The notes below the pieces were generated by a model that saw nothing but the letters and a program-made list of their open reading frames with translations, searched no databases and had not been told where the DNA came from. 40,279 nucleotides of DNA from an uncultured Desulfovibrio sp. (GTDB lineage: Bacteria; Desulfobacterota; Desulfovibrionia; Desulfovibrionales; Desulfovibrionaceae). Made by a program: the position numbers and the translations under genes. Of this stretch, positions 24,149-32,769 are shown in pieces; positions within the stretch are counted from its first letter, which is position 1, and each line of letters starts with the position of its first letter. The stretch lies in NCBI GenBank assembly GCA_944324555.1, contig CALUWU010000130.1:1-40279 (forward strand). The letters are read 5' to 3'.

Positions 24149-25222
24149 TCAGACCCCGGGCTTGCGGGCCGGGCCGGTGCTGGTTCTGACGATCAGTTCC
24201 GGCATGATCTCCACGCGCGTGATGCTGCATCCCGGCCCGTTGCTGATGCGATTATGAAGTATTTCCAGCGCATTGCGGCCTTTTTCCGCGATGTGATGCT
24301 CCACGGTTGTCAGGCCGACGCGGGCCAGACGGGCCGGAAGGATATTATCAAAGCCGCACAGGCTGTAATCTTCCGGCACGCGCGCGCCGCTTTCAAGAAC
24401 GGCGTCCAGCACGCCGCAGGCCACCATGTCGTTGACCGCCACAAGGGCCGTAATATCCTTTTCCGCCAGACACTTGCGCGCCAGATTATGTCCGGCGGCG
24501 TATTCGATGTTCGGATCGCCCCGTTCCTGCGCCGGCGTTATGGCGCAGGTACGCACCAGAAAGCGCCCGTCGGGGCAGGCTTCGCGAAAGGCGTCCCGCA
24601 GACCGTCCAGCCGTCGCAGGCGGGCGGAATTGTCCTTGTTCAGGGGCGTGGAGACGCAGGCGACGGAGCGGTGCCCCAGACTGATCAGGTAGCGGGCGAC
24701 CAGCATGCCCGCGTTGTAGTTGTTCAGCTCCACCGTATCCAGATTGAGGTTGGCGTCCCTGTCGCCGATGACGACCACGGGCGTGTCGCGGTTGATGCGC
24801 TCCGCCTGCGCGGGGCAGAGGGGAAGGGTGCAGAAGATGACGCCGCCCACGCCCGCCGAGGCCAGCGTATGCAGCAGACGGGCCTCGCGGGCGGCGTCGC
24901 GATAGGTGGTAAAGACGACGGTATCGTGATCATGGCGGGCGGCCGCGTCCTGAATGGATTGCACCAGTGTGGAGTAATACTGATTGACGACATTGGGGCA
25001 GATGACGGCCACGGTCTGTTCCGCGAGGATACGGGTAGGGCGGCGACGCCGCACGCCCCTGTACCCGAGGGCTTCGGCGGCTTCGCGCACCTTGCGGACG
25101 GTCTCCGGGGCAAAGGAGACGTCGGGGCGTTCCGCGAGAATCATGGACGCCGTGGCGGCGGAAACGCCGCTGCGGGCGGCGACGTCCGCCAGCGTGACGC
25201 GCCGGGAGGTTTTGGGTGTCAT
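24149..25222 (-). CDS. LacI-family transcriptional regulator
   Basis: DNA-binding repressor or activator controlled by a small ligand. The 357-aa protein has an N-terminal LacI helix-turn-helix (VTLADVAARSGVSAATASMIL, residues 9-29), a hinge helix region (PETVRKVREAAEALGYR), and a periplasmic-binding-protein-like ligand domain (TVAVICPNVVNQYYSTLVQSI, GDRDANLNLDTVELNN, CGFDNILPARLARVGLTTVE). GGAGG lies five bases before the ATG. It diverges from the transporter gene across an AT-rich gap with two dyads, so it probably controls itself and the transporter-phosphoesterase unit. The ligand is unknown. Confidence 0.93.
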   Translation of the reverse strand: MTPKTSRRVTLADVAARSGVSAATASMILAERPDVSFAPETVRKVREAAEALGYRGVRRRRPTRILAEQTVAVICPNVVNQYYSTLVQSIQDAAARHDHDTVVFTTYRDAAREARLLHTLASAGVGGVIFCTLPLCPAQAERINRDTPVVVIGDRDANLNLDTVELNNYNAGMLVARYLISLGHRSVACVSTPLNKDNSARLRRLDGLRDAFREACPDGRFLVRTCAITPAQERGDPNIEYAAGHNLARKCLAEKDITALVAVNDMVACGVLDAVLESGARVPEDYSLCGFDNILPARLARVGLTTVEHHIAEKGRNALEILHNRISNGPGCSITRVEIMPELIVRTSTGPARKPGV

Positions 25223-25259
25223 GTCGGCCTCCGGGGGAAGAGCGATGTGACTTTTTATT

Positions 25260-25279
25260 TAATATTTAATTAAATATTA
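25260..25279. promoter_or_regulatory. Perfect 20-bp AT palindrome, candidate LacI-family operator
   Basis: taatatttaattaaatatta is a perfect palindrome 38 bases upstream of the lacI-type start, in the divergent intergenic region. It lacks the central CG common in LacI operators, so the link is by position only. Its AT content contrasts sharply with the flanking genes. Confidence 0.4.
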
Positions 25280-25421
25280 GTCAACAAAACGCGCAAAAAT
25301 TGCAAAGTACGCCGCAATTCATCCCAAATTTTCATGATTCCAGATCTTTTTATGGCGTGAAATATCTTGTTTTATCGGAAGTTGTATGGCAAAGCCTCTT
25401 TTGAACAGCTTTTTATGGTTG

Positions 25422-25437
25422 TTTTCATGAATGAAAA
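25422..25437. promoter_or_regulatory. Second dyad in the divergent region
   Basis: ttttcat-ga-atgaaaa is a perfect inverted repeat 44 bases before the transporter ATG. It could be a regulator site for the transporter promoter. The interval 25223-25480 holds nothing else recognisable; no strong -35/-10 pair was found. Confidence 0.35.
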
Positions 25438-25480
25438 ATTTATTAAATTTTAAACAGCATGCTTTCTGCAAGGAGCCGCC

Positions 25481-26805
25481 ATGCACACACCTTCCAAGAA
25501 ACAGATTCGGACCGTGGCGCTGGCCAGTCTGCTGGGCGCGACCATCGAATGGTACGACTTTTTCCTCTACGGCGTCGTCGCGGGCATTGTCTTCAACAAG
25601 CTCTACTTCCCCACAACCGACCCCTTCATCGGCACCCTGCTGGCCTACAGCACCTTCGCCATCGGCTACCTTGCCCGTCCTTTCGGCGCCTTCGTCTTCG
25701 GCCATTTCGGCGACAAGATCGGACGCAAGAGCATGCTTGTGCTGACCATGCTCATCATGGGCGTCGCCACCATCGGCATCGGCCTCGTCCCCACCTACGC
25801 GCAAATCGGCCTCGCGGCCCCGATTATCCTCCAGACCTTCCGCCTGTTCAGGGCCTCGGGCTGGGCGGCGAATGGGGCGGTTCCGTCCTCATGACCTATG
25901 AGTATGCCGGAAAGCGCGAACGCGCCTTTTACGCCAGCATCCCCCAGATGGGTCTGGCGACGGGCCTCTGCCTCTCGTCCGGCGTCGTGGCCCTGCTTTC
26001 CGCCTGCCTCAGCGATCAGCAGTTTCTGGACTGGGGCTGGCGTATCGCCTTTCTTGTCAGCGTCGTGCTTGTGGGCATAGCCCTCTACATCCGCCTGCAT
26101 ATTCTGGAAACGCCCGATTTTCAGAAGGCCAGAGACGAAGGAAAAACCGCCGACAAGACCCTGCCCATCGTCAAGGTCTGCCGCAATCATCCCGGAAATA
26201 TCGCGCTCGGCGTGGGCGCGCGCTGGATCGACGGCGTCTTTTTCAACGTGCTGGCCGTCTTCGTCATCAGCTATCTGGTGCAGTTCATCAGCATGGAACG
26301 CACGCAGGCCCTGACTATCGTCATGCTTGCCGCCCTGCTCATGTGTCCCTTCATCCTGATCGCCGGGCGCCTCGCCGACCGCTACGGACGCGGCATGGTT
26401 TACGGCGTTTCAAGCCTGCTGTGCGGCCTGTCCATCTTCCCCTCCTTCTGGATCATGGAGGCCAGCGGCGGCAGCCTGTTCCTTGTGGCCCTCGCCATCA
26501 TCATTCCCCTGAGCGTCTTCTATGCGGGCGTGTTCGGCCCCGAAGCGGCCCTGTTTTCCGACCTCTTTCCGCCGGATGTGCGCTACACCGGCATTTCCAT
26601 CGTCTACCAGTTCCCCGGCTTTCTGGTGGCGGGCATCGTCCCCGGCCTGTGTACCTTCCTTCTGAACTGGAATGAGGGCGATCCGCTCTATGTCTGCCTC
26701 TTTACCCTGCTGGCGGGCGCGACAAGCGCCGTCTCGGCCTTCTGCATCCAGCGCAAGAGCAACATCGCCCGGCGCGCGCACGGCGACGACGCCGAGCATA
26801 TTTAG
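25481..26805 (+). pseudogene. MHS-family MFS metabolite:H+ symporter, broken by a single-base frameshift
   Basis: A 12-helix major facilitator of the metabolite:H+ symporter group (ShiA/KgtP/ProP-like), read in two frames. Codons from ATG 25481 (AAGGAG six bases upstream) encode TIEWYDFFLYG and RPFGAFVFGHFGDKIGRKS, the typical first half, up to about 25848. The rest, with GLGLGGEWGGSVLM and all later helices, is in the +1 frame ending at 26805. At about 25847-25850 the sequence ttcaggg should read ttccaggg to give the family string RLFQGLGLGGEWGG, so one C is missing. It is either a recent mutation or a sequencing error, since no other damage is seen. The metalloesterase gene follows 36 bases on, in the same unit. 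Confidence 0.85.
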
Positions 26806-26841
26806 AAGCAACTTCCTCCATCATCCTTCAAGGAAAAGCAT

Positions 26842-27666
26842 ATGCAAATCTTGCAAATTTCGGATCTGCACCTGCGCGGCGACGGTCGCCTCTCCTTTCG
26901 CAAGGTGGACACGCCCGCCTGCCTGCGGGTCATGGCGGACTATCTGCACGCCCTGTCCCCCAGCCCGGACGCCGTCGTGATTACCGGCGATCTGGCGGAC
27001 AGCGGCGACGAGCGCGCCTACCATATACTGTACGAGGCGCTGTCGGATCTGCCCGCGCCCATTTATGCCGTGCCCGGCAATCACGACAGGCGCGATCGTA
27101 TGCGCGCCATCCTCCGGGGATGGGTTCCCGAGGAAAGCCCCGTGCCGCCGCGCGTCTGCCATTGCGTGGACATGGGCGAAGTCCGGCTTGTGCTGCTGGA
27201 CACCATGGAACCCGGTTCCCACAGCGGCCACTGCCCCGAAAGCATGGCGCGCTGGCTTGATACCTGCTTGCAGGAGGATGCGGGCCGGCCGGCGCTGGTC
27301 TTTATGCATCATCCCCCCTTTCTTACCGGCATGGGCGTCATGGACGAACCCTTTGAAGGCGCGGAGCCGCTGCGCGAGGCGCTGGCGCGCGCGCCGCTGG
27401 CGCGGTTGTGCTGCGGGCACATGCACCGCCCCATCTTTACCCTGTGGGGGGATCGTCCGGCCCTGACCTCGCCGTCCGTCTCCATGCAGATAGACCTTGA
27501 TCTCCGCCCCGAAGGCGGCGACGCCTTCCGCATGGAAACGCCCGGCTACCTGCTGCACCACTGGGACGGCGCGCGACTCAATACCCACGTATGCCAGATT
27601 CCCGCCGCGGCGGACTTCTCCGGCCCCCATCCCTTTGCGGATTCGGTCAATCCTCTGGAGGATTAG
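26842..27666 (+). CDS. Calcineurin-type metallophosphoesterase (CpdA/GpdQ-like phosphodiesterase)
   Basis: Two-metal phosphodiesterase of the class III cyclic-nucleotide/glycerophosphodiester group, 274 aa. The metal ligands appear in the family order: SDLHLRGD (Asp8, His10), GDLADSGDE, GNHDRR, MHHPPF and GHMHRP. AAGGA lies before the ATG at 26842. It follows the MHS transporter by 36 bases, so both may handle one compound, for instance a phosphodiester taken up from outside; this is inference from position. Its stop codon TAG is the first three bases of a family A repeat. Substrate (cAMP, glycerophosphodiester or other) cannot be fixed from sequence. Confidence 0.88.
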   Translation: MQILQISDLHLRGDGRLSFRKVDTPACLRVMADYLHALSPSPDAVVITGDLADSGDERAYHILYEALSDLPAPIYAVPGNHDRRDRMRAILRGWVPEESPVPPRVCHCVDMGEVRLVLLDTMEPGSHSGHCPESMARWLDTCLQEDAGRPALVFMHHPPFLTGMGVMDEPFEGAEPLREALARAPLARLCCGHMHRPIFTLWGDRPALTSPSVSMQIDLDLRPEGGDAFRMETPGYLLHHWDGARLNTHVCQIPAAADFSGPHPFADSVNPLED

Positions 27667-27811
27667 AGCGTTTCATCTTTGAAAAAGGTGAAACGCGAGG
27701 CGACGGCGCCGCCCCGCTCGGCTCAAAGCGAGCGGAAAAACAGCGCTTTTTCCGCGAAGCGACAGGCCGTATGGTTTGCAACGCAACGCGTTTCAAACTG
27801 AAAATGTTCTA
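27664..27811 (+). repeat. Family A dispersed repeat, full length
   Basis: About 148 bp from TAGAGCGTTTC to AAAATGTTCTA, with TA at both outer ends. It contains the nested stems catctttgaaaaaggtg, agcggaaaaa...ctttttccgc and the terminal part gcgtttcaaactgaaaa. It starts on the stop codon of the phosphoesterase gene. Confidence 0.88.
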
Positions 27812-27838
27812 TTGTTCTTTCAGCAGAGGGGCAGGGTG

Positions 27839-27977
27839 TTGCGGAGGCAAGGGGCGGCGCGGCCGCGTCCGGGAAAAGGGAGAAATGGCAAAAGATATTG
27901 TTTTTGCAACAGATGTAAAATAAAAAACGGGTTACGCAGCGGCGTAACCCGTTTGAGTATGGCGTTCCCAGGGGGAT
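27839..27977. repeat. Left copy of the ~140-bp direct repeat flanking the putative island
   Basis: Matches 39979-40123 in the same orientation. The first 24 bases (ttgcggaggcaaggggcgg...) and a 49-base block (27906-27954 versus 40052-40100) are identical; the middle differs. On the minus strand the copy ends with what looks like a decayed tRNA 3' end (ATCCCCCTGGGAACGCCA), matching the intact tRNA-Glu end of the right copy with a few changes. Confidence 0.8.
27928..27951 (-). terminator. Terminator hairpin (minus strand) behind a tRNA remnant
   Basis: Perfect nine-pair stem cgggttacg / cgtaacccg; read on the minus strand it is followed by TTTTTTATTTT. The same terminator occurs at 40074-40097 behind the tRNA-Glu fragment, so this one most likely once ended a tRNA transcript. 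Confidence 0.75.
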
Positions 27978-27983
27978 AAAAAT

Positions 27984-28132
27984 TAGAGTGTTTCACCTTT
28001 GAAAAAGGTGAAACACGAGGCGGCAGCACAGCGCCGTCCGGCCCAGAGTGCGCGGAAAAAAACGCGTTTTTTCCGCGAAACGACAGGCCGTATGGTTGGA
28101 AACGCGCAGCGTTTCAAACTGAAATTGCTCTA
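27984..28132 (+). repeat. Family A dispersed repeat, full length
   Basis: About 149 bp from TAGAGTGTTTC to AAATTGCTCTA, with TA at both ends. The hairpin cacctttgaaaaaggtg is intact. It lies seven bases right of the left island repeat and, with the copy at 28948, brackets the AT-rich methyltransferase gene in direct orientation. Confidence 0.88.
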
Positions 28133-28178
28133 AATGGTATGTCGGTCATCTTGTCCGTGCCTGCTCCGGCCGGCTTTG

Positions 28179-28931
28179 CTATACGCTGCATTCGTAAATA
28201 AACATTTCGCATTCGTCGTTATTTGCCAGTTCTTTCTGGTAATTTGAATATGTCACTATACTTTTGAAGCCACATTTTTTTAAATATTCTTCCATTTTAC
28301 CATAGTGATACAGATGTGTTTGGAAATCCATATTTTCGCTTTGAAACAATTCGGCGCCGTTGTAGAGTTCGTAAACAGATGGCGAAAACTGTGTCTGACT
28401 ATTTTCATCATAGTGATTTTTCATTTTTAAAATCAACTCATATCCTTCTTTTGTTTTTACAGAGGCGCATACTTTGTACGTATTGTCCTCATCATGCCTT
28501 CCAAAAACAGTATCAACAGCAAATACGAATTTTCCGCCAGCAGCCAATAATTTTTTCATCTTTTTCAGGATGCTTTTGCATATACGCATATCTGTAAACA
28601 AGGAAATGGACCCTGAAGGAATAAAAATATAATCAAAACTTTCCTGTACAGTATAGTCAGCAATATCTGCCTGTATCACCTGTGCGTTCGGTGCTTTCTG
28701 CCTTAGTTTGTCCAGCATTTCTTTTGATGAATCTATTCCGTAGATATCAAAGCCACGCTCCAAAAATGGAATCAAAAATCTTCCGCTGCCGCACAAGGGT
28801 TCTAAAATTTTTTTTCCTTTTTCTGCATAGGAGAGATAGAAATCAAGCTCGTCCTGCGGAGCCTGTTCATGTAAGATTTCATACATGTCGGTACACAAGC
28901 TTCCGTAATAATTTTGCTTTACATCATCCAT
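28179..28931 (-). CDS. Class I SAM-dependent methyltransferase, AT-rich, probably transferred
   Basis: A 250-aa Rossmann-fold methyltransferase. Motif I is EPLCGSGRFLIPFLERG near residues 44-60, followed by the acidic end of strand 2 (YGIDSSKEM), then QADIADY and a central DYIFIPSGSISLF. The substrate is unknown; the type is common in Firmicutes. AGGAG lies seven bases before the ATG. The gene is clearly richer in A and T than the core genes, with Lys/Ile/Asn codons ending in A or T, so it was probably acquired from a low-GC donor. Direct copies of the family A repeat stand 46 and 16 bases from its ends. It is separate from, and unlike, the methyltransferase at 36975. Confidence 0.8.
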   Translation of the reverse strand: MDDVKQNYYGSLCTDMYEILHEQAPQDELDFYLSYAEKGKKILEPLCGSGRFLIPFLERGFDIYGIDSSKEMLDKLRQKAPNAQVIQADIADYTVQESFDYIFIPSGSISLFTDMRICKSILKKMKKLLAAGGKFVFAVDTVFGRHDEDNTYKVCASVKTKEGYELILKMKNHYDENSQTQFSPSVYELYNGAELFQSENMDFQTHLYHYGKMEEYLKKCGFKSIVTYSNYQKELANNDECEMFIYECSV

Positions 28932-28947
28932 TTCAATCTCCTGGAAT

Positions 28948-29092
28948 TAGAGTATGTTGACTTTGAAAAAGGGAAACGCGAGGCGCCGTCGCGCCGCCCC
29001 GGCCCAGAGTGCGCGGAAAAGCTGCGCTTTTTCCGCGAAGCGACAGGCCGTATGATCCGGAACGCGCAGCGTTTCAAGCTAAAATTATTCTA
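28948..29092 (+). repeat. Family A dispersed repeat, full length
   Basis: About 145 bp from TAGAGTATGTTG to AAAATTATTCTA with TA ends. The first small hairpin is degraded (gactttgaaaaaggg); the central stem gcgga...tttttccgc remains. Confidence 0.85.
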
Positions 29093-29101
29093 TAAGTTGA
29101 A

Positions 29102-29264
29102 TTTTATAAAATGCGCAACTGAATTGTCCCAATACTTTTTTATAAACTCTGCGCTTGTTCCCATCAGAATTAAATTGGTAAGCTCGAAATATAACTAAAA
29201 TGTTTTTTGGCTGCCATCGTTCATCATAGGAAATTAGTACGTTATACCCGCATTTCGCATGACA
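29102..29264 (-). pseudogene. Possible remnant of an AT-rich gene
   Basis: On the minus strand an open stretch of about 55 codons (around CGYNVLISYDERWQPKN and FRAYQFNSDGNKRRVYKK) with no start and running into the family A repeat. I do not recognise it. It reads like protein and has the low-GC composition of this segment, so it may be a remnant of transferred DNA cut by repeat insertion. Very uncertain. Confidence 0.2.
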
Positions 29265-29289
29265 GCACCGCTTCGAGGATTATTTCTGT

Positions 29290-29532
29290 TCATGTGCTGC
29301 TGTCATAAGGCAGACCATCTTTCTTCTCTTGCTCTATGACTGCCTTTCCTGCTTCCGTGGTACTTCCTTTATGGAAAAAGTCTTTCCGAAAATCGTAACA
29401 AAAATCATGATGTGCTTCAATTAGCTCAATACCCTTTTCGTACAGACGCTCGACAATCTTCGTGTGTCGAGACCGCGCTTCTTCATCCGCTCCTGCTTCG
29501 GGGGAAGGGCGAAAACAGCCGCTTTCACACAT
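29290..29532 (-). pseudogene. C-terminal remnant of an unrecognised gene, cut by a family A repeat
   Basis: The minus-strand frame ending at 29290 encodes about 60 protein-like residues (IVERLYEKGIELIEAHHDF, FRKDFFHKGSTTEAGKA). Upstream, at 29533, the frame runs into a family A repeat fragment, whose translation (the VSPFSKVKRS string) is typical of repeat DNA. So the true N-terminal part is missing. No family is recognised. It is charged and helical, with lower GC than the core genes. The most likely reading is a transferred gene broken by repeat insertion. Confidence 0.35.
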
Positions 29533-29610
29533 GGAGCGTTTTACCTTTGAAAAAGGCGAAACGCGAGGCGCCGTCGCGCCGCCCGACCAGAAGCGATCGG
29601 AAAAACTGCG
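29533..29610 (+). repeat. Truncated family A repeat
   Basis: Left half only: gagcgttttacctttgaaaaaggcgaaacgcg and the GC block, ending around cggaaaaactgcg. The right half is absent. Confidence 0.75.
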
Positions 29611-29732
29611 TCCTGTACTTGCGCGAGCGGAAGACCCGCCGCAGACGCTCATGTTTTTATGACCCGTTATGTCGGCTTTGTCCTGTTTCACTGATTATTA
29701 TATATAAAAGGTGCTGCTTATATATTTGGAAT

Positions 29733-29762
29733 GCGGGAGCGATAATAACGCTTCCGCTTTTT
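29733..29762 (+). terminator. Hairpin with T-run in the AT-rich interval
   Basis: Stem gcgggagcg / cgcttccgc (one G-T pair), loop ataataa, followed by five Ts. No complete gene stands upstream on this strand, so it may be the terminator of a lost gene. The rest of 29611-30095 is AT-rich and holds a TTGACA at about 29944 without a matching -10; nothing else is seen. Confidence 0.5.
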
Positions 29763-30151
29763 GTTATGCAGTTCTTCGAGAATTATTTTTGATTTTGTCT
29801 ATAGTATTTATAACATGTCGATATATATGTATTATTGTGGTATTGAAATGCGGCGGCCATGACTCTTGTCAAAAGCCGGTTTTGGCGATACGGTACTTCC
29901 GCTTTCATGTCTGTCTGCAATACGCCGGACTGGTGAAAAAATGCTTGACATTATAGCAGGATAGTCTGCATGGAACATGCGCGCGTTCGATGAATTTCCG
30001 TTTCTCGCGCATGCGTATGCGGACGTTTTGCGGCGCGCGCGGGAGCTTTCCTGACGACGGAAGAGCATGCGCGCCGTTGCATATGATTTTTTCTGAACTG
30101 TCTGCCGGACAGAAAAAGACGTTAAGACAAGCGATCCTTGCGGAGGCAAAT

Positions 30152-31372
30152 ATGCAGTTTGACAAGTCAAAGATAGAAGCTCTTTTTCACAAGGATTGGA
30201 GCCTTATCGGCATTGTCTTTTACGGACGGGGCGGTTCTTTTTTCCTGCAGTCGATTCTTGACGGCCATCCCCAGATTCTGGCCCTGCCTCCGTATATAAA
30301 TAATATGTATAATGTTGTTTATGATAAGAAGTCGAATACGTTCCGGGAGGAATTCCCGGCTTCGGACCTCGCCGGGATCTTTGAACCCGTGATGCAGAAA
30401 TGCGTCTGGAATGTGGTCGAAAATCCGGTGACGTCCGGCCCCGCGAAGTTTTTCGGAGAAAACAAGGATATCTTTTTTGAATATGATTACGACACGTTCC
30501 TGAATATATTCAAAGACGTCATCGCCGTTGCGACCCTTGGGGATACGGTCAGAAGGAAGGACGTCTATCTAGGTCTGTTCTTCGCCTATAACATCATGGC
30601 GGGGAAAAGTCTGGACGACCTGCTTCAGGCCCGCTATCTGATGTGCCAGCTCCATACGCCGATGGTGGGCGAACTGAAAACCGTCAAGAAGGATTTTGAC
30701 AATCTCATTTATCTTGTTTCCGGGCGCGAGCCTGTCAGCGGGCTTATTTCGCATATTCAGGCATACAACGATATGCTGAAATTTAATTATTTCAACGAAG
30801 GCGCCTATAACTGGTGCGTTCCGATTGCCCTTGACGAAGTGCTCAACGGCGCGGTTGTCCATGATTTTCTTGATAAGAAGCAGTGCAGGGTCGTCAAGAA
30901 CGAGTATCTTCACAGGTATCAGGACAAATATGCAAAGTCCTTGCTCGATTATCTTGGGCTTCCCTGGGCGGATATCTGCGCAAAATCCACCTTCGACAGC
31001 CAGATTTTCTGGTGGAAGTTCGGGGAAGAAGCCAGAACCGGTTATAACGGCAACTATAAATGGAAAATCTGCGACAAGGCCAACGCGTCGTGCAGGGACA
31101 AGAGATTCTTCTCCGCCCTTCTCAAGGACAGATACGAAGCCTGGAACTATGCGGGATGCCCGAACGCCGAACTTGATATGGACTGGTTCAGGAAAGAGGG
31201 TTTTGACTTCTTTGAAACGCTGCATCTTTCCGAGCATATAAGGAACTCTTTTACAAAGAGTATTCTTGACTACTACAACAATTCCTACGGCCGCGCGAAG
31301 GAATACATTCCCGCTCTTGAATGTTCCGAATATGAACAGGAGCAGGTTCTGGACTGCACCTTTTCGCGCTGA
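30152..31372 (+). CDS. Sulfotransferase-fold protein, copy 1; candidate phosphoramidate transferase
   Basis: 406-aa soluble protein with a P-loop like that of sulfotransferases: YGRGGSFFLQSILDGHPQI at residues 24-42 fits the 5'-phosphosulfate loop, and IYLVSGREPVSGLISHI near 185-200 fits the 3'-phosphate binding element. Such proteins use donors with a 3'-phosphonucleotide, classically PAPS. Next to a MeOPN-like gene set the donor may instead be 3'-phospho-CDP-phosphoramidate, which would make this the transferase to a glycan; that is inference. The ATG at 30152 is fixed by comparison with copy 2, where the same GGAGG leader precedes the same start. G+C is lower than in core genes. A PAPS-dependent sulfotransferase is the alternative. 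Confidence 0.7.
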   Translation: MQFDKSKIEALFHKDWSLIGIVFYGRGGSFFLQSILDGHPQILALPPYINNMYNVVYDKKSNTFREEFPASDLAGIFEPVMQKCVWNVVENPVTSGPAKFFGENKDIFFEYDYDTFLNIFKDVIAVATLGDTVRRKDVYLGLFFAYNIMAGKSLDDLLQARYLMCQLHTPMVGELKTVKKDFDNLIYLVSGREPVSGLISHIQAYNDMLKFNYFNEGAYNWCVPIALDEVLNGAVVHDFLDKKQCRVVKNEYLHRYQDKYAKSLLDYLGLPWADICAKSTFDSQIFWWKFGEEARTGYNGNYKWKICDKANASCRDKRFFSALLKDRYEAWNYAGCPNAELDMDWFRKEGFDFFETLHLSEHIRNSFTKSILDYYNNSYGRAKEYIPALECSEYEQEQVLDCTFSR

Positions 31373-31527
31373 CGTCGCATGAAACAGAGCTTGAACGGCG
31401 TGATTGCGCTTCGGTAACGGTAGCGGCGCCGGAAAAGCCCTGTTTCAATCCCGGCGGCGGCGCGGCGTCCGTAACTGTCTGCCGGACAGAAAATACGTTA
31501 AGACAAGTGATCCTTGCGGAGGCAAGT

Positions 31528-32769
31528 ATGCAATTTGACAAATCAAAGTTAGAAGCTCTTTTTCACAAGGATTGGAGCCTCATCGGCATTGTCTTTTACG
31601 GAAGGAGCGGTTCCTTTTTCCTGCAGTCGGTTCTTGACGGGCATCCCCAGATTCTGGCCCTGCCTCCGTATATAAATAATATGTATAATGTTGTTTATGA
31701 TAGGGAAGCGAACACGTTCCGAGATGAATTCTCGTCCGCGGATATTGTCGGGATTTTTGAACCTGTGATTCGGCAATGCGGGATTCGGCAATGCGCCCGG
31801 ACGGATGGGGTTGAAAAGCCTGCGGTAACGTCCGGCCCTTCGAGATTCCTTGGGGAAAAGCAGGAGATCGCTTTTGAGTATGCCTATGATACGTTTTTGA
31901 ATATATTTAAAGATGTGATGACAGCTGCGACCCGAGGGGATACGGTCAGAAGAAAGGACGTCTATCTTGGACTGTTCTTTACCTATAATATCATGGCGGG
32001 GAAAAGCCTGGACGATCTGCTTCAGACCCGCTACCTGATGTGTCAGCTCCATACGCCGATGGTGGATGAGCTGAGAATCGTCAAGAAGGATTTTGACAAT
32101 CTGATCTATCTTGTCTCCGGGCGCGAGCCTGTCAGCGGACTTATTTCGCATATTCAGGCATACAACGATATGTTGAAAGTAAACTATTTCAATGAAGGCG
32201 CCTATAACTGGTGCGTTCCGATTGCCCTTGACGAAGTGCTCAACGGCGCGATTGTCCATGATTTCCTTGACAAGAGACAATGCAGGGTCGTCAAGAACGA
32301 GTATCTTCACAGATATCAGGACAGATATGTAAAATCCTTACTCGATTATCTTGGGCTTCCCTGGGCGGATATCTGCGCCAAATCCACCATCGACAGCCAG
32401 ATTTTCTGGTGGAAGTTCGGGGAAGAAGCCCGAACCGGTTATAACGGCAACTACAAATGGAAAATCTGCGATAAGGCCAACGCGTCGTGCAGGGACAAGA
32501 GATTCTTCTCCGCCCTTCTCAAGGACAGATACGAAGCCTGGAACTATGCGGGATGCCCGAACGCCGAACTTGATATGGACTGGTTCAGGAAAGAGGGCTT
32601 TGACTTTTTTGAAACGCTGCATCTTTCCGAGCGTATAAGGAACTCTTTTACAAAGAGTATCCTTGACTACTACAACAACTCCTACGGCCGCGCGAAGGAA
32701 TACATTCCCGTTCTTGAATGTTCCGAATATGAACAGGAACAGGTTCTGGACTGCACCTTTTCGCGCTAA
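31528..32769 (+). CDS. Sulfotransferase-fold protein, copy 2; candidate phosphoramidate transferase
   Basis: 413-aa paralog of the upstream gene, nearly identical over its C-terminal two thirds and more diverged between residues 60 and 130. The P-loop is the more canonical YGRSGSFFLQSVLDGHP, and the 3'-phosphate element IYLVSGREPVSGLISHI (near 191) is unchanged. It carries a 15-base tandem repeat at 31767-31796 that adds GIRQC twice, plus a few extra residues (TDGVEKPA). The start has the same GGAGG spacing as copy 1. Two near-identical transferases with a variable patch could differ in acceptor; C. jejuni likewise carries two related MeOPN transferases (Cj1421/Cj1422). Function is inferred from fold motif and context. 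Confidence 0.7.
   Translation: MQFDKSKLEALFHKDWSLIGIVFYGRSGSFFLQSVLDGHPQILALPPYINNMYNVVYDREANTFRDEFSSADIVGIFEPVIRQCGIRQCARTDGVEKPAVTSGPSRFLGEKQEIAFEYAYDTFLNIFKDVMTAATRGDTVRRKDVYLGLFFTYNIMAGKSLDDLLQTRYLMCQLHTPMVDELRIVKKDFDNLIYLVSGREPVSGLISHIQAYNDMLKVNYFNEGAYNWCVPIALDEVLNGAIVHDFLDKRQCRVVKNEYLHRYQDRYVKSLLDYLGLPWADICAKSTIDSQIFWWKFGEEARTGYNGNYKWKICDKANASCRDKRFFSALLKDRYEAWNYAGCPNAELDMDWFRKEGFDFFETLHLSERIRNSFTKSILDYYNNSYGRAKEYIPVLECSEYEQEQVLDCTFSR

Noticed and set aside
29944..29970. A sigma70 promoter at TTGACA before the sulfotransferase genes.
   Set aside because: No acceptable -10 lies 16-18 bases downstream.
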